A stretch of 64,000 nucleotides of DNA from Thermoplasmata archaeon (lineage in GTDB: Archaea; Thermoplasmatota; Thermoplasmata; Lutacidiplasmatales; UBA184), in contig JAKIWE010000001.1 of the NCBI GenBank assembly GCA_022750195.1, positions 1,052,672-1,116,671 of the forward strand, given 5' to 3'. Below, piece after piece: positions 33,555-42,376 of this stretch. Each line of letters begins with the position of its first letter. Position 1 is the stretch's first letter. The notes beneath the pieces are model-generated. The model saw only the letters and a program-made list of their open reading frames with translations, did no database searches and had not been told where the DNA came from. The position numbers were made by a program, and so were the translations under genes.

Positions 33555-34481
33555 ATGGCCGCGCCGTCGACCGTCACCGCCCGGTGCCCGGCGTGCGGCG
33601 GGCTGTTGGCGGCGATCGGAACGCCGTACGCGGCGACGTACGTTCGATGCCCGCACTGCGGTGGGACCGTGCCCATCGTCGCGCCGCGCGACCCGCCCCC
33701 GCTGTTCGCCTGGGAGGTCAGCCCCCAGCTCTATCCCCCCATCCCGTCGATCTCCGAAGGCGGCCGCCGGTCGGTTCGCCCGTTCGTGCTGGGCGCGCTC
33801 GTGCTCGCGACCGTGATCACCGCGGCGCTCGCCGGCTTCACGGCCGCGGAGGCGTCGAACGCCCTCGCGCCGGGCCACCTCGACCTCGCCGGTGTGCTCG
33901 TCGGGGAAAGCGCGGGGCTCCCCCCGCATCCGTTCGCCCACTTGATCGTCTCGGGCGAGAACGGATACCGCGCCGCCGGGACGGACGCGCCCGACGGGAG
34001 CTTCGACTTTCCCGGCGTGCCGCTCGGCGCGGTCACGCTCCTCGTCAACGCCACCGGCTACCCGAACACCTCCTTCGAGATGTTCTTCTCCTCGATCCTC
34101 TCCCAGCCGTCGCGCTCCACCGGCTTACAGCTCGACCTGAGCTCCGGCGGCACGAGCAACGCCCTCACGGTCCTGTACACGCCGTGGGGCAGCCTCGAGG
34201 AGTTCGTCGCCACGCTGCTCACCGCGACCGTGATCTTCGCCGTCGGCGTGCTGGTCGCCTGCGTCGGGGTTTGGGCGGTCGTTCGCCACCGGCGGCCGAG
34301 CTTCGCGGTCGCCGGGGCGGCGGCGATGATCGTTGCGCCGGCCACGCTTCCGTTGCTCACCCTGGACACGGTGCTGCCGGACGCGCTGCTCGTGAGCTCC
34401 GTCGCCGGCGCGCTCGGGGCCGCAGCGTTCGTCCTGCTGGTCGTCCCGATCGCCCTCACGGCGTCGGCGCCGGAAGAGTAG
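33555..34481 (+). CDS. Zinc-ribbon membrane protein with extracytoplasmic beta domain
   Basis: A 308-residue protein of unknown role. The N-terminal zinc ribbon has CPACGG and CPHCGG (about residues 11-40), then one membrane segment (VLGALVLATVITAALAG), an extracytoplasmic domain with DGSFDFPGVPLGAVTLLVNATGYP, a carboxypeptidase-regulatory-like (CNA-B) beta sandwich, then three hydrophobic segments at the C-terminus. The ATG at 33555 is the first start after the divergent DUF99 start. The ribbon faces the cytoplasm in the simplest topology. Confidence 0.7.
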   Translation: MAAPSTVTARCPACGGLLAAIGTPYAATYVRCPHCGGTVPIVAPRDPPPLFAWEVSPQLYPPIPSISEGGRRSVRPFVLGALVLATVITAALAGFTAAEASNALAPGHLDLAGVLVGESAGLPPHPFAHLIVSGENGYRAAGTDAPDGSFDFPGVPLGAVTLLVNATGYPNTSFEMFFSSILSQPSRSTGLQLDLSSGGTSNALTVLYTPWGSLEEFVATLLTATVIFAVGVLVACVGVWAVVRHRRPSFAVAGAAAMIVAPATLPLLTLDTVLPDALLVSSVAGALGAAAFVLLVVPIALTASAPEE

Positions 34482-34495
34482 GCCGGGGCGACCCG

Positions 34496-34981
34496 CTACG
34501 GCGACGCCGGCCCGCTTCGGGGCCGGGGGAGCGCGCGGGGTCGGCTGTCGTTGAGCGGCCGCCGACCCTGGAAGCCGCTGGTGAGCGTGTGGTAGAACGC
34601 GACCTCGGATTCGTCCTGGCGCCAGCAGAGATAGACGAGCTCGCCGTTGACCCGCGCGAAGAAGTCCACGAGCCCGTCGTCGAGGCCCTTGAGCTCGATG
34701 CCGTCCCGGTGGAGCCGGGCGACCTCGGCCTCGAGCCGCTGGGTGAGGGTCTTGAACTCCCCCTCGAGCCGGTGCGTCAGCTCCCGGTCGGGGTGGTCGG
34801 CCGCGTGGATCTCCTTGCCCCAAAAGGCGCCGAGACGCTTGAGCTCCTCATGGATCGCACGGAGACGGTGCACCCATCCTCCCATCTGCGGAAGGAGCTC
34901 CTTGAGCGCCGGGAGCTTGGCGTTCGCCTCCTCCACGGTCCACAGGCGACCAGGCAGCTCGGTCGATGGCTCGTCGGGCAT
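34496..34981 (-). CDS. DUF2203 family protein
   Basis: A 161-residue helical protein. LWTVEEANAKLPALKELLPQM is split here as LWTVEEANAKLP and ALKELLPQM and is the DUF2203 start; GIELKGLDDGLVDFF and NGELVYLCWRQDESEVAFYH complete the family core. Function is unknown; members often lie near housekeeping genes in bacteria and archaea. The last 20 residues are Arg/Pro-rich. ATG with a TATA box about 31 bases upstream. Confidence 0.85.
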   Translation of the reverse strand: MPDEPSTELPGRLWTVEEANAKLPALKELLPQMGGWVHRLRAIHEELKRLGAFWGKEIHAADHPDRELTHRLEGEFKTLTQRLEAEVARLHRDGIELKGLDDGLVDFFARVNGELVYLCWRQDESEVAFYHTLTSGFQGRRPLNDSRPRALPRPRSGPASP

Positions 34982-35008
34982 GCGGATACGTATGGGATGG
35001 AGCCCCCG

Positions 35009-35016
35009 CTATTTAC
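35009..35016 (-). promoter_or_regulatory. TATA box of DUF2203 gene
   Basis: Minus-strand GTAAATAG about 31 bases before the ATG at 34981. Confidence 0.55.
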
Positions 35017-35041
35017 CTCTGCGCGCTCCTCAAGGCTACCG

Positions 35042-36286
35042 TCAGCCGGCGTGGGCCGTCAGTCGCTCGACGACCCATCCCCGCTCGCGGTACGCCCGCA
35101 CGACCTGGTCGGCGTGCTCGGGGTCGCGGACCTCGAGTTCGAGCTCCACGGTCACCTCGCCCGGGCTCCGGTCGGGCGAGTCGCGGTCATGGTTGATGTG
35201 CCGGACGTTGGCGCTCGCCGAGGCCGCCACCTCAAGGAACTCCGTGAGCCGCCCGGGAGTGTCCCGCAATCCGGCCCGGATCCGGAGCAGCCGGCCCTCG
35301 GCCGCGAGGCCGATGAACAGGATCCGGTCGAGCAGGAACGGGTCGAGGTTCCCTCCGCTCACCACGAGCACGGTCCCCCCACCCTCGGCGAGCTCTGGGT
35401 GCGCGAGCAGCGCCGCCAGCGGAGCGGCCCCCGCTCCTTCGACGATCAGCTTCGCCTGCTCGAGGAGCAGGAACGTGGCGCGAGCGATCTCGCGGTCATC
35501 GACGACGAGGGCCTTCGCCCCGTGGCTCTGCAGCAGCCGGAACGGGAGGTCGCCGACGTGCCTCGTCGCGAGTCCGTCGGCGAAGGTGGTGGGGGCCTTC
35601 CCGACGACGACCCGTCCTTGGGCGAGTGAACCCTTGAGCGTGTCCGCGCCCGCGGGCTGCACGCAGACGATCTCGACCCCGGGCCGGCGTCCGCGTGCCG
35701 CGACGGCGATCCCCGCCGCGAGCCCGCCCCCGCCGACGCCGACAATGATCCGCTTCACCCCCGGAAGGTCCTCGACGATCTCGAGCCCCACGGTGCCTTG
35801 TCCGGCGATGACGAATTTGTCGTCGAACGGGTGGACCTCGGTCAACCCCTCCGCGGCGGCGAGACGCGTCGCCTCTTCGTGGGCCTCCTCGTAATCGAGA
35901 CCGTGCAAGACGACCTTCGCGCCAAGCGCTTCGGTCGCACGGACCTTGAGCGGCGACGCCGAGCGGGCCATCACGATCGTCGCCGGGATCCCTCGGGCGC
36001 GGGCCGCGTAGGCGACGCCCTGCGCGTGGTTGCCCGCCGATGCGGCGATCACTCCGCGCCGGGCCTGCTCCGGCGTCAGCTGGGCGATCTTGTTCGTCGC
36101 CCCCCGCAGCTTGAACGCCCCGGTCCTCTGCAGGCTCTCCAGCTTCAGGTAGAACGGAGGCGCGTCCGGACCCAGCAGCTTCGGGGCCTCGAGGAGCGGC
36201 GTGCGCACCACGGCCGGGCGGACGACGGCGGCCGCCCGCTCGACATCCGCCAGCTCGACCGTGGCGTCCTGGGCCGTCGCGCTCAC
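35042..36286 (-). CDS. ilvA: Threonine dehydratase with C-terminal ACT domain
   Basis: A 414-residue PLP enzyme deaminating threonine to 2-oxobutyrate. The PLP lysine is in RTGAFKLRGATNK, the phosphate cup is VGGGGLAAG, and ASAGNHAQGVAYAA is typical. Residues about 330-405 form one ACT-like domain (LLRIRAGLRDTPGRLTEF), the short regulatory form of TdcB/IlvA-like archaeal enzymes. 2-Oxobutyrate could feed isoleucine synthesis or the chain-elongation operon at the window start. GTG start fits a TATA box 30 bases upstream. Confidence 0.93.
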   Translation of the reverse strand: MSATAQDATVELADVERAAAVVRPAVVRTPLLEAPKLLGPDAPPFYLKLESLQRTGAFKLRGATNKIAQLTPEQARRGVIAASAGNHAQGVAYAARARGIPATIVMARSASPLKVRATEALGAKVVLHGLDYEEAHEEATRLAAAEGLTEVHPFDDKFVIAGQGTVGLEIVEDLPGVKRIIVGVGGGGLAAGIAVAARGRRPGVEIVCVQPAGADTLKGSLAQGRVVVGKAPTTFADGLATRHVGDLPFRLLQSHGAKALVVDDREIARATFLLLEQAKLIVEGAGAAPLAALLAHPELAEGGGTVLVVSGGNLDPFLLDRILFIGLAAEGRLLRIRAGLRDTPGRLTEFLEVAASASANVRHINHDRDSPDRSPGEVTVELELEVRDPEHADQVVRAYRERGWVVERLTAHAG

Positions 36287-36313
36287 GCTGCCGGTCCCTC
36301 TTCCACGAGACGC

Positions 36314-36319
36314 ATTAAT
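36314..36319 (-). promoter_or_regulatory. TATA box of threonine dehydratase gene
   Basis: ATTAAT about 30 bases before the GTG at 36286 on the minus strand. Confidence 0.5.
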
Positions 36320-36419
36320 CGTTGGGGTCGGAGGCCGCTCCGAAGCGCGCCGAGCTCCCGGATCGCGTCGGCGCTCTCTACGCGCGCGTTCGTGAACGCG
36401 ACCTTCTCGCGCGAATTCT

Positions 36420-36445
36420 CGAGGTAAAACGACGATTCTACCTCG
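36420..36445. repeat. 7-bp inverted repeat upstream of the ribosomal operon promoter
   Basis: CGAGGTA (36420-36426), twelve bases, TACCTCG (36439-36445). It lies about 30 bases before the strong TATA box of the L3 operon, where an activator or repressor could bind. No regulator is known. Confidence 0.5.
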
Positions 36446-36472
36446 GTGCTCGGACGCGCGCGACCGTGCTCT

Positions 36473-36479
36473 TATATAC
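36473..36479 (+). promoter_or_regulatory. TATA box of ribosomal protein operon
   Basis: TATATAC within an otherwise GC-rich spacer. The transcript would start near 36502, giving a leader of about 27 bases containing GGAGGA (36505-36510) before the L3 ATG. Confidence 0.7.
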
Positions 36480-36528
36480 GGTACCTAACTCCCCGCCCCC
36501 CACCGGAGGAAGGACCCCCTATCGACCG

Positions 36529-37530
36529 ATGGCTCGACGTCACCGCCCTCGCCGAGGTTCGCTCGGCTACTCCCCCCGTTCCCGTTCGATCCGGCCCGTT
36601 CCTAGGATCCGTTCCTGGGCGGAAGGTCCGAAGAGCCCCGCCGTCGACGGTTTTGCCGGCTTCAAGGTGGGCATGAGCCACGCGTTCATCGTCGACTACC
36701 GCAAGCGCTCCACGACCGCCGGCCAGGAGGTCTCGGTACCGGTGACCGTGGTCGAGGTGCCGCCGCTCAAGGTCGCTGCGGCGCGCATCTATCGGGACGC
36801 GCCGTACGGGAGCCGCGTGGTCGCCGAGGTCTGGGGCGGGTCGCGCTCCGACGACCTCGACCGACGGCTGCCGGCCCATCCCGAGAGCGGCACGGACGCG
36901 ACCGGCCATTTCAACAGGGTGGAAGGCGACGAAGTGCGCCTCGTGGTCCACACGCAGCCGGCGCTCGTCACCGGAGTGCCTACGAAGGTTCCCCAACTGT
37001 TCGAGGTGCGCGTCGGCGGAGAGAAGTTCGACGACCGGCGTGCCTTCGCGCTCAAGCAGCTCGGCCAGGAGCTCAGCGTCGACCAGCTCGCCCGCGAGGG
37101 GGAGTTCCTCGACGTGCTCGGGGTGACGAAGGGCAAAGGGTTCCAGGGCCACACCAAGCGCTGGGGCGTCAAGCTCCAGCCCCGCAAGAACTCGAAACAC
37201 CGCCGGATGATCGGGACGCTCGGTCCGCACAACCCGAGCTTCGTGACGTACCGGATCCCCCAGGCCGGCCAGATGGGCTACCACCGGCGCACGTTCTACA
37301 ACATGCGCATCCTCAAGATCGTCAAGGATCCCCGCCAGGAGCCGATCACCCCGGTCGGTGGGTTCCCCCATTACGGCGAGGTCCGAAGCGCCTGCTTGGT
37401 GCTCCACGGCTCCCTCCCCGGACCGGCCCGGCGCCTCCTGCGCTTCCGGCTGCCGATCCGCAGCCGGGTGAGCTCCGTCGAGAAGGTCGACATCCGTTAC
37501 CTGAGCACGCGCTCGAAGCAGGGAGGATGA
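36529..37530 (+). CDS. rpl3: 50S ribosomal protein L3
   Basis: A 333-residue archaeal uL3. MARRHRPRRGSLGYSPR opens the protein; VGMSHAFIVDYR, GVTKGKGFQGHTKRW and MGYHRRTFYNMRILKI are family marks. It is placed first in the cluster behind the TATA box at 36473. The open frame extends upstream to 36322, but the ATG at 36529 matches known archaeal L3 starts. The stop overlaps the L4 ATG by four bases. Confidence 0.97.
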   Translation: MARRHRPRRGSLGYSPRSRSIRPVPRIRSWAEGPKSPAVDGFAGFKVGMSHAFIVDYRKRSTTAGQEVSVPVTVVEVPPLKVAAARIYRDAPYGSRVVAEVWGGSRSDDLDRRLPAHPESGTDATGHFNRVEGDEVRLVVHTQPALVTGVPTKVPQLFEVRVGGEKFDDRRAFALKQLGQELSVDQLAREGEFLDVLGVTKGKGFQGHTKRWGVKLQPRKNSKHRRMIGTLGPHNPSFVTYRIPQAGQMGYHRRTFYNMRILKIVKDPRQEPITPVGGFPHYGEVRSACLVLHGSLPGPARRLLRFRLPIRSRVSSVEKVDIRYLSTRSKQGG

Positions 37531-38360
37531 GCGACCCCGCCCCGGCCGAGACGCACTCCGAGACGCCCGGCGAGCCGCACACCGTCCACCACCGGGTCCA
37601 CGTCGTCGGCGCGGACGGCAAGCCGGGAAAGACCGTCAACCTCCCCGCCGCCTTCTCCGAGGCGATCCGCCCGGACCTCATCCGGCGCGCCGTGGTCGCG
37701 GCGCAATCTCGCCGCCGCCAACCCCACGGCACCTCGCCGACCGCGGGCCTCCGGCACTCGGTCGAATGGTCCGGGAAGGGCAAGGGCGTGGCCCGAACGC
37801 CGAGACTGATGGGTTCGATGCGGGGCGCCCAGTCGCCGAACACCGTGAGCGGCCGGCCGGCCCATCCGCCGCGCATCGAGACGATCTGGGCGAAGAAGAT
37901 CAATGTCAAGGAACGGCGTCGGGCCTTCCGCTCGGCGCTCGCCGCCACGCGCGAGGCGACGCTCGCCCGCGCCCGGGGCCACCTCGTGCCGGAGGAGCTG
38001 CACCTTCCGATCGTCCTCGACGACCCGGTCGAGACGCTCGGAACGACCGCCGAGGCGCGGGCGCTCCTCGTCAAGCTCCAACTGTGGGCCGATGTCGACC
38101 GGGCGGACGATTCGACCCACCAGCGCGCCGGGCGCGGCAAGCGCCGGGGACGTCCCCGCCGTCAAGCTCGGAGCCTTCTCGTGGTCACGAGCGACGCCGG
38201 GAAGGGCCGCGCGTTCTCCAATCTGCCGGGCGTGGACGTGGTCCCGGTCGGACGGCTCGGCACGGAGGACCTCGCGCCGGGCGGCGACCCCGGACGGCTC
38301 ACGCTGTTCGCCCACGCGGCGCTCGAGCGGCTCGCCGCGCGCGACGGAGCGAGCGCATGA
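37527..38360 (+). CDS. rpl4: 50S ribosomal protein L4
   Basis: A 277-residue uL4 in the archaeal/eukaryotic form. VFSEAIRPDLIRR-like sequence (AAFSEAIRPDLIRRAV), the exit-tunnel loop GKGVARTPRLMGSMRGAQSP and a C-terminal part ending with GRLTLFAHAALERL are visible. The first 35 residues are an acidic, His-rich leader before the conserved core. ATG overlaps the L3 stop; its own stop overlaps the L23 ATG. Confidence 0.96.
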   Translation: MSDPAPAETHSETPGEPHTVHHRVHVVGADGKPGKTVNLPAAFSEAIRPDLIRRAVVAAQSRRRQPHGTSPTAGLRHSVEWSGKGKGVARTPRLMGSMRGAQSPNTVSGRPAHPPRIETIWAKKINVKERRRAFRSALAATREATLARARGHLVPEELHLPIVLDDPVETLGTTAEARALLVKLQLWADVDRADDSTHQRAGRGKRRGRPRRQARSLLVVTSDAGKGRAFSNLPGVDVVPVGRLGTEDLAPGGDPGRLTLFAHAALERLAARDGASA

Positions 38361-38620
38361 CCGACCTGAGGCACCGGATCCTGCTCCACGCCTACGTGAC
38401 GGAGAAGTCGATGGACGAGATGGAGCGGCAGAACAAGCTCGAGTTCGTCGTCGACACCCGAGCGACCCGGGCCGAGATCCTGCGCGCCGTCGAACAGCTC
38501 TACAACTGCAAGGTCGCCAAGGTGAACACCAAACGCGTACGCGTCGGAAAGATCGCGACCGTCCGGTTCAAACCGGAATATTCCGCGGAGGACATCGGCA
38601 GCCGCGCCGGGGTGTTCTGA
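38357..38620 (+). CDS. rpl23: 50S ribosomal protein L23
   Basis: An 87-residue uL23 near the tunnel exit, where SRP and SecY dock. AYVTEKSMDEMERQNKLEF, split as AYVTEKSMDE and MERQNKLEF, NCKVAKVNTKRVRVG and KIATVRFKPEYSA are typical. Start ATG overlaps the L4 stop by four bases; its stop overlaps the L2 ATG by one base (TGATG). Confidence 0.96.
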   Translation: MTDLRHRILLHAYVTEKSMDEMERQNKLEFVVDTRATRAEILRAVEQLYNCKVAKVNTKRVRVGKIATVRFKPEYSAEDIGSRAGVF

Positions 38621-39342
38621 TGGGTAAGCGGATCATCTCACGGCGCCGGGGGACCGGCACCGGCCCGTACAGTTCTCCGAGCCACCTTCACCACGGCGCG
38701 GTCTATCTGCCCCCGGCCTCCCTCGTCGGACCGGGGACCGTCACGGCCCTGCTGCCGGCGCCGGGACGGACGGCCCCCGTGGTCGAGGTGCGCGGCCCGG
38801 ACGGCGCCACCGTTCGCCTCATCGCCCCGGCGGGGATCGCCACGGGCGACACGATCTCGTTCAACGCCGGCGCGGTCGACCGCGGCAGCGTGCTGCCGCT
38901 CGGCTCGATCCCGGACGGCACGCTGATCTCCAATATCGAAGTGAATCCGTTCGACGGCGGCCGGCTCGTCCGGGCCGCCGGCGCGAGCGCGCTCGTCGTC
39001 GCCCACGCCGGGCGCGAGGTCACCATCCAGCTCCCGAGCGGCGCGTTCAAGAGCCTGCTCGGCACCTGCCGCGCCCAGGTCGGCGGCGTCGCCGGGGCCG
39101 GGCGCGGCGAGCGGCCGTTCATCAAGGCGGGGAAGAAGGTCCTCGCCTACCGCTCGCTCGCCAAGGCCGCCTTCAAGGTCCGCGGCGTGGCGATGAACCC
39201 TGTCAACCACCCCCACGGCGGCGGTGCCCACCAGCACGTCGGCCGCCCGAGCACCGTCTCGGCGGGAACGTGGCCGGGGGCGAAGGTCGGGCGGTTCTCG
39301 CCGAAGCGCGGGAAGCGTAAGGGCCAGCGGGGAGGCAAGTAG
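38620..39342 (+). CDS. rpl2: 50S ribosomal protein L2
   Basis: A 240-residue archaeal uL2, a peptidyl-transferase-centre protein. GKRIISRRRGTGTGPY opens it, VEVRGPDGATVRLIAP is in the OB domain, and the universally conserved MNPVNHPHGGGAHQHVG carries the histidine close to the active site. It ends in a basic GKRKGQRGGK tail. Confidence 0.97.
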   Translation: MGKRIISRRRGTGTGPYSSPSHLHHGAVYLPPASLVGPGTVTALLPAPGRTAPVVEVRGPDGATVRLIAPAGIATGDTISFNAGAVDRGSVLPLGSIPDGTLISNIEVNPFDGGRLVRAAGASALVVAHAGREVTIQLPSGAFKSLLGTCRAQVGGVAGAGRGERPFIKAGKKVLAYRSLAKAAFKVRGVAMNPVNHPHGGGAHQHVGRPSTVSAGTWPGAKVGRFSPKRGKRKGQRGGK

Positions 39343-39344
39343 CC

Positions 39345-39770
39345 GTGCCGAAAGGTCGACGGACGAAGAAGGCGGAGGTCCGCCGCAAGCGGGAGTTCAC
39401 GCTCCGGGGGCGGACGCTCGAGGAGCTCCTGGCGTTGCCGTTGCCGGAGCTGGGCAAGCTGCTCCCCGCGCGCGCCCGACGGTCGATCAAGCGGGGCTTC
39501 ACCGACGAGCAGCGCTCCTTTCTCGAGAAGATCCTCGTTCAGCCGAAGGATCAGGCGTTGAAGACCCACGTTCGCGACGCGCTCGTGCTCCCCCAGCACG
39601 TCGGCCACCGGGTCGCCGTGCACACGGGCAAGGAGTTCAAGGAGGTCGAGATCCGGCCGGAGATGATCGGCCACTACTACGGCGAGTTCGCCCTGACCCG
39701 CCGTTTCGAAAAGCACTCCGGCCCGGGCGTCGGCGCCACGCGGTCGTCGAAGTTCATGCCGCTCAAGTGA
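39345..39770 (+). CDS. rps19: 30S ribosomal protein S19
   Basis: A 141-residue uS19 with the archaeal N-terminal extension (about 55 residues, basic). Core marks are VRDALVLPQHVGHRVAVHTG, split as VRDALVLPQHVG and HRVAVHTG, then EFKEVEIRPEMIGHYYGEF. It binds the 16S rRNA 3' domain head. GTG start two bases after the L2 stop. Confidence 0.96.
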   Translation: MPKGRRTKKAEVRRKREFTLRGRTLEELLALPLPELGKLLPARARRSIKRGFTDEQRSFLEKILVQPKDQALKTHVRDALVLPQHVGHRVAVHTGKEFKEVEIRPEMIGHYYGEFALTRRFEKHSGPGVGATRSSKFMPLK

Positions 39771-39780
39771 GGGGAGGGCG

Positions 39781-40239
39781 ATGCGGGGGTACACCTACAC
39801 GGCGGAACCGGACGCGACGGTCGCCCGGGCCCGCGGGGTGGAGATCCCGATCTCCCCGAAGAAGACCTACGAGGTGCTGAACGCCATCCGCGGGTTGCCG
39901 CTCACGAAGGCGCGGACGCTCCTCGAGGACGTCATCGAGCTCAAGCGCGCCATCCCGTTCCGCCGGTACAACCAGGAGACCGCCCACAAGCGCTCGGTCG
40001 GTCCGGGGCGGTACCCGAAGAAGGTGGCGAAGTCGGTCCTCTCGATCCTCCAGAACGCGGAAGCGAACGCCGAGTTCGAGGGGATGGACACCGAGACGCT
40101 GTACGTGAAGGTCGCCGCCTCCTCGCGCGGACGCATCCGCCGCGGCAACATGCCGCGGGCGCACGGTCACGCGACCGCGTGGAACGAGCAGACCACCAGC
40201 ATCGAGATCGTGCTGAGCGAGCGCGGGGAGAAGGCGTAA
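39781..40239 (+). CDS. rpl22: 50S ribosomal protein L22
   Basis: A 152-residue uL22 lining the exit tunnel. ISPKKTYEVLNAIRGLPLTKA and the hairpin RGRIRRGNMPRAHGHAT are recognisable (quoted in part). A GGGAGG ribosome-binding sequence precedes the ATG by a few bases, one of the clearer Shine-Dalgarno sites in the cluster. Confidence 0.96.
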   Translation: MRGYTYTAEPDATVARARGVEIPISPKKTYEVLNAIRGLPLTKARTLLEDVIELKRAIPFRRYNQETAHKRSVGPGRYPKKVAKSVLSILQNAEANAEFEGMDTETLYVKVAASSRGRIRRGNMPRAHGHATAWNEQTTSIEIVLSERGEKA

Positions 40240-40241
40240 GG

Positions 40242-40937
40242 ATGGCGAGCGAGCGGAAGGTCATCCAGGAGGCGACGCGTCGTGTCCTGCTCAAGGACTA
40301 CCTGATCCAGGAGAGCGCCCGCGCCGGCTTCGGGGGTCTCGACATCCAGCGCACCCCGATGGGCACGCGCGTGACGCTCATCTGCGAGCGCCCGGGGATC
40401 CTCATCGGCCGACGCGGCGAGCTCATCAAGCAGTTGACCCAGGACATCGCTGCCAGGTTCCAGCTCGACAACCCTCAGATCGAGGTCCAGGAGGAGCGGC
40501 AGCCGGCGCTCAACGCCCAGCTGATGGCGGAGAAGCTCGCCTCCACGCTCGAGCGGGGCTGGCACTTCCGCCGTGCCGGCCACTCGACCGTCCGGCGGAT
40601 CATGGAGTCCGGCGCCCGCGGCTGCCAGGTGATCCTCTCCGGCAAGCTCACCGGCGAGCGCCACCGGACCGAGCGGTTCAAGGCCGGGATGATCAAGTAC
40701 TGCGGCGAGGCCGCGCACCTCCACATCGCGAAGGGGTTCTACCAGGCGCGCCTCAAACCCGGGGTCATCGGCGTCAACGTCTGGATCATGCGGCCTACCG
40801 CGAAGCTCCCGGACGAGATCCACGTCAAGGGCGTCGAGGAGCGGCCGAAGCCGGTCGTCGAGGTGCTGCCGCCGCTCCCGCCGGCCGAAGCGGCCGTCGT
40901 CGCCCCCGTCGAGCCGGTCGGGGAGCCGCCCGTATGA
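40242..40937 (+). CDS. rps3: 30S ribosomal protein S3
   Basis: A 231-residue uS3. The type II KH domain has RPGILIGRRGELIKQL; the second domain has ARGCQVILSGKLTGERHR. It forms the mRNA entry channel. The C-terminal 30 residues are Pro/Val/Ala-rich and not conserved. ATG 40242 is taken two bases after the L22 stop; the longer frame is a shadow of L22. The stop overlaps the L29 ATG. Confidence 0.96.
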   Translation: MASERKVIQEATRRVLLKDYLIQESARAGFGGLDIQRTPMGTRVTLICERPGILIGRRGELIKQLTQDIAARFQLDNPQIEVQEERQPALNAQLMAEKLASTLERGWHFRRAGHSTVRRIMESGARGCQVILSGKLTGERHRTERFKAGMIKYCGEAAHLHIAKGFYQARLKPGVIGVNVWIMRPTAKLPDEIHVKGVEERPKPVVEVLPPLPPAEAAVVAPVEPVGEPPV

Positions 40938-41170
40938 GCCTCCTGAGGATGAAGGAGCTCCGCGCGCTCTCCGACGAGGAGCTGCGGAGCAAGATCGCCG
41001 CGATCGAGAACGACCTGCTCCGCGAACGCGGCGTGGCCGCGATGGGCGGAGCTCCTCCCAGCCCCGGGCGCATGCGCGCCCTCCGAACGAACGTCGCCCG
41101 CGCCCTGACCGTGCTCACCGAGCGCTCGCGCACCCGCCCGACCGCGGCGGCCGCAGCGGCTCGCCGCTAA
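40934..41170 (+). CDS. rpl29: 50S ribosomal protein L29
   Basis: A 78-residue uL29, two helices at the tunnel exit: LLRMKELRALSDEELRSKIA and NVARALTVLTERSR. The C-terminus is an Ala/Arg run. ATG overlaps the S3 stop by four bases. The SUI1-like gene that follows L29 in many archaea is absent. Confidence 0.94.
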   Translation: MSLLRMKELRALSDEELRSKIAAIENDLLRERGVAAMGGAPPSPGRMRALRTNVARALTVLTERSRTRPTAAAAAARR

Positions 41171-41200
41171 GGGGGAGGGGGACCGACATTCCGACGGGCC

Positions 41201-41530
41201 ATGACCGGAACCGACGAACCCCCAGCCACCGTTCCCCGCCCCGCGCCGCCGGTTGAGCTCGCCGGCGAGATCATCGGGGCCCCGGTCCAGATCGACCGGG
41301 CGCGCGGCGTCGCGCAGCTCCCCCTCGTGGGCACCGTCGTCGACGAGACGCTGAGGACCCTCCGCGTCCGCCCCCGGGGGGGCACCCGCGCCCGGATCCT
41401 GACGAAGACCGGCCTCGAAGGGACGATCCTCCTCGGAGGACGAGAGTTACCGTTAAGAGGCGAGCAACTTCGCGTCCGTCCCGAAGACCGCACGAAACGC
41501 CTTCAGTTGCGCGGTCGGAGAAACCTCTGA
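41201..41530 (+). CDS. rnp1: RNase P protein component 1 (Rpp29/POP4)
   Basis: A 109-residue Sm-like protein that binds the specificity domain of RNase P RNA for tRNA 5' processing. [26 protein letters not shown] and [17 protein letters not shown] match the archaeal Rpp29 barrel. The position between L29 and S17 is the standard archaeal one. Its stop overlaps the S17 ATG by one base. The first 18 residues are Pro-rich. Confidence 0.92.
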   Translation: MTGTDEPPATVPRPAPPVELAGEIIGAPVQIDRARGVAQLPLVGTVVDETLRTLRVRPRGGTRARILTKTGLEGTILLGGRELPLRGEQLRVRPEDRTKRLQLRGRRNL

Positions 41531-41958
41531 TGAGTCCCGCACGCTCTTCGCCGACGCCCGCGCGCCGGGGCCGGGACATCGGCCTCGACGTACGACCCCC
41601 GAAGGAGGCGTGCGACGACCATCACTGTCCGTTCCACGGGCGTCTCTCCATCCGGGGCCAGGTCCTGGAAGGGACCGTCGTCTCGACCGCCATGCAGCGG
41701 ACCGCGGTCGTCGAGCGAACGCTGCTCCACTACGTACCGAAGTACGAGCGGTACGAGAAGCGGCGCCGCCGGTACCTCGTCCACAGCCCGCCGTGCCTCC
41801 ATATCCCGGTCGGCCACCGGGTCAAGATCGCGGAGACCCGCTCCATCGCCAAGGCCGTCTCCTTCTGCATCGTACAGGACCTGGGCGACGCGCGGAGGAA
41901 GGTCCGGGGCGAGGAGCCGCTCCATCCGAAGCCGCCGGCGGAGGCCCCGGCCGAATGA
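41530..41958 (+). CDS. rps17: 30S ribosomal protein S17
   Basis: A 142-residue uS17 of archaeal form. [20 protein letters not shown] is the archaeal N-terminal signature (CDDxxCPFHG); [38 protein letters not shown] and [18 protein letters not shown] are the OB-fold. The last 20 residues are acidic and Pro-rich. ATG shares a base with the Rpp29 stop. Confidence 0.96.
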   Translation: MSPARSSPTPARRGRDIGLDVRPPKEACDDHHCPFHGRLSIRGQVLEGTVVSTAMQRTAVVERTLLHYVPKYERYEKRRRRYLVHSPPCLHIPVGHRVKIAETRSIAKAVSFCIVQDLGDARRKVRGEEPLHPKPPAEAPAE

Positions 41959-42353
41959 AGGGCCTGCCCGGCCGCCGCGGACGGGGGCTGCCGAAGGGCG
42001 CCCGGCTCGATTGCGTCGACAACACCGGTGCGAAGATCGTCGAGATCATCGCCGTGCGCAACTGGCACGGCACCCACCGTCGCTACCCGCGCGCCGGGAT
42101 CGCCGACCTCATCATCGTCTCGGTGAAGAAGGGCACGCCGGAGATGCGCCGGCAGGTGCTCCACGCGGTGATCGTCCGCTCCCGCTCGCCGATCCACCGC
42201 GCCGACGGCACGCGGCTCCAGTTCGAGGACAACGCCGCCGTCATCACCACGGAGACCGGCGAGATCAAGGGCTCGCAGATCAAGGGCCCGGTCGCCAAGG
42301 AAGCCGCCGAGCGTTGGCCGAGGATCGCCGCCGCCAGTTCGATCATCGTCTAA
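41955..42353 (+). CDS. rpl14: 50S ribosomal protein L14
   Basis: A 132-residue uL14. [19 protein letters not shown], split from [35 protein letters not shown] and [19 protein letters not shown] are all typical. It contacts 16S rRNA across the subunit interface. ATG overlaps the S17 stop by four bases. Confidence 0.96.
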   Translation: MKGLPGRRGRGLPKGARLDCVDNTGAKIVEIIAVRNWHGTHRRYPRAGIADLIIVSVKKGTPEMRRQVLHAVIVRSRSPIHRADGTRLQFEDNAAVITTETGEIKGSQIKGPVAKEAAERWPRIAAASSIIV

Positions 42354-42376
42354 GCGGGAGGGAGGAGTCGGAGCGG

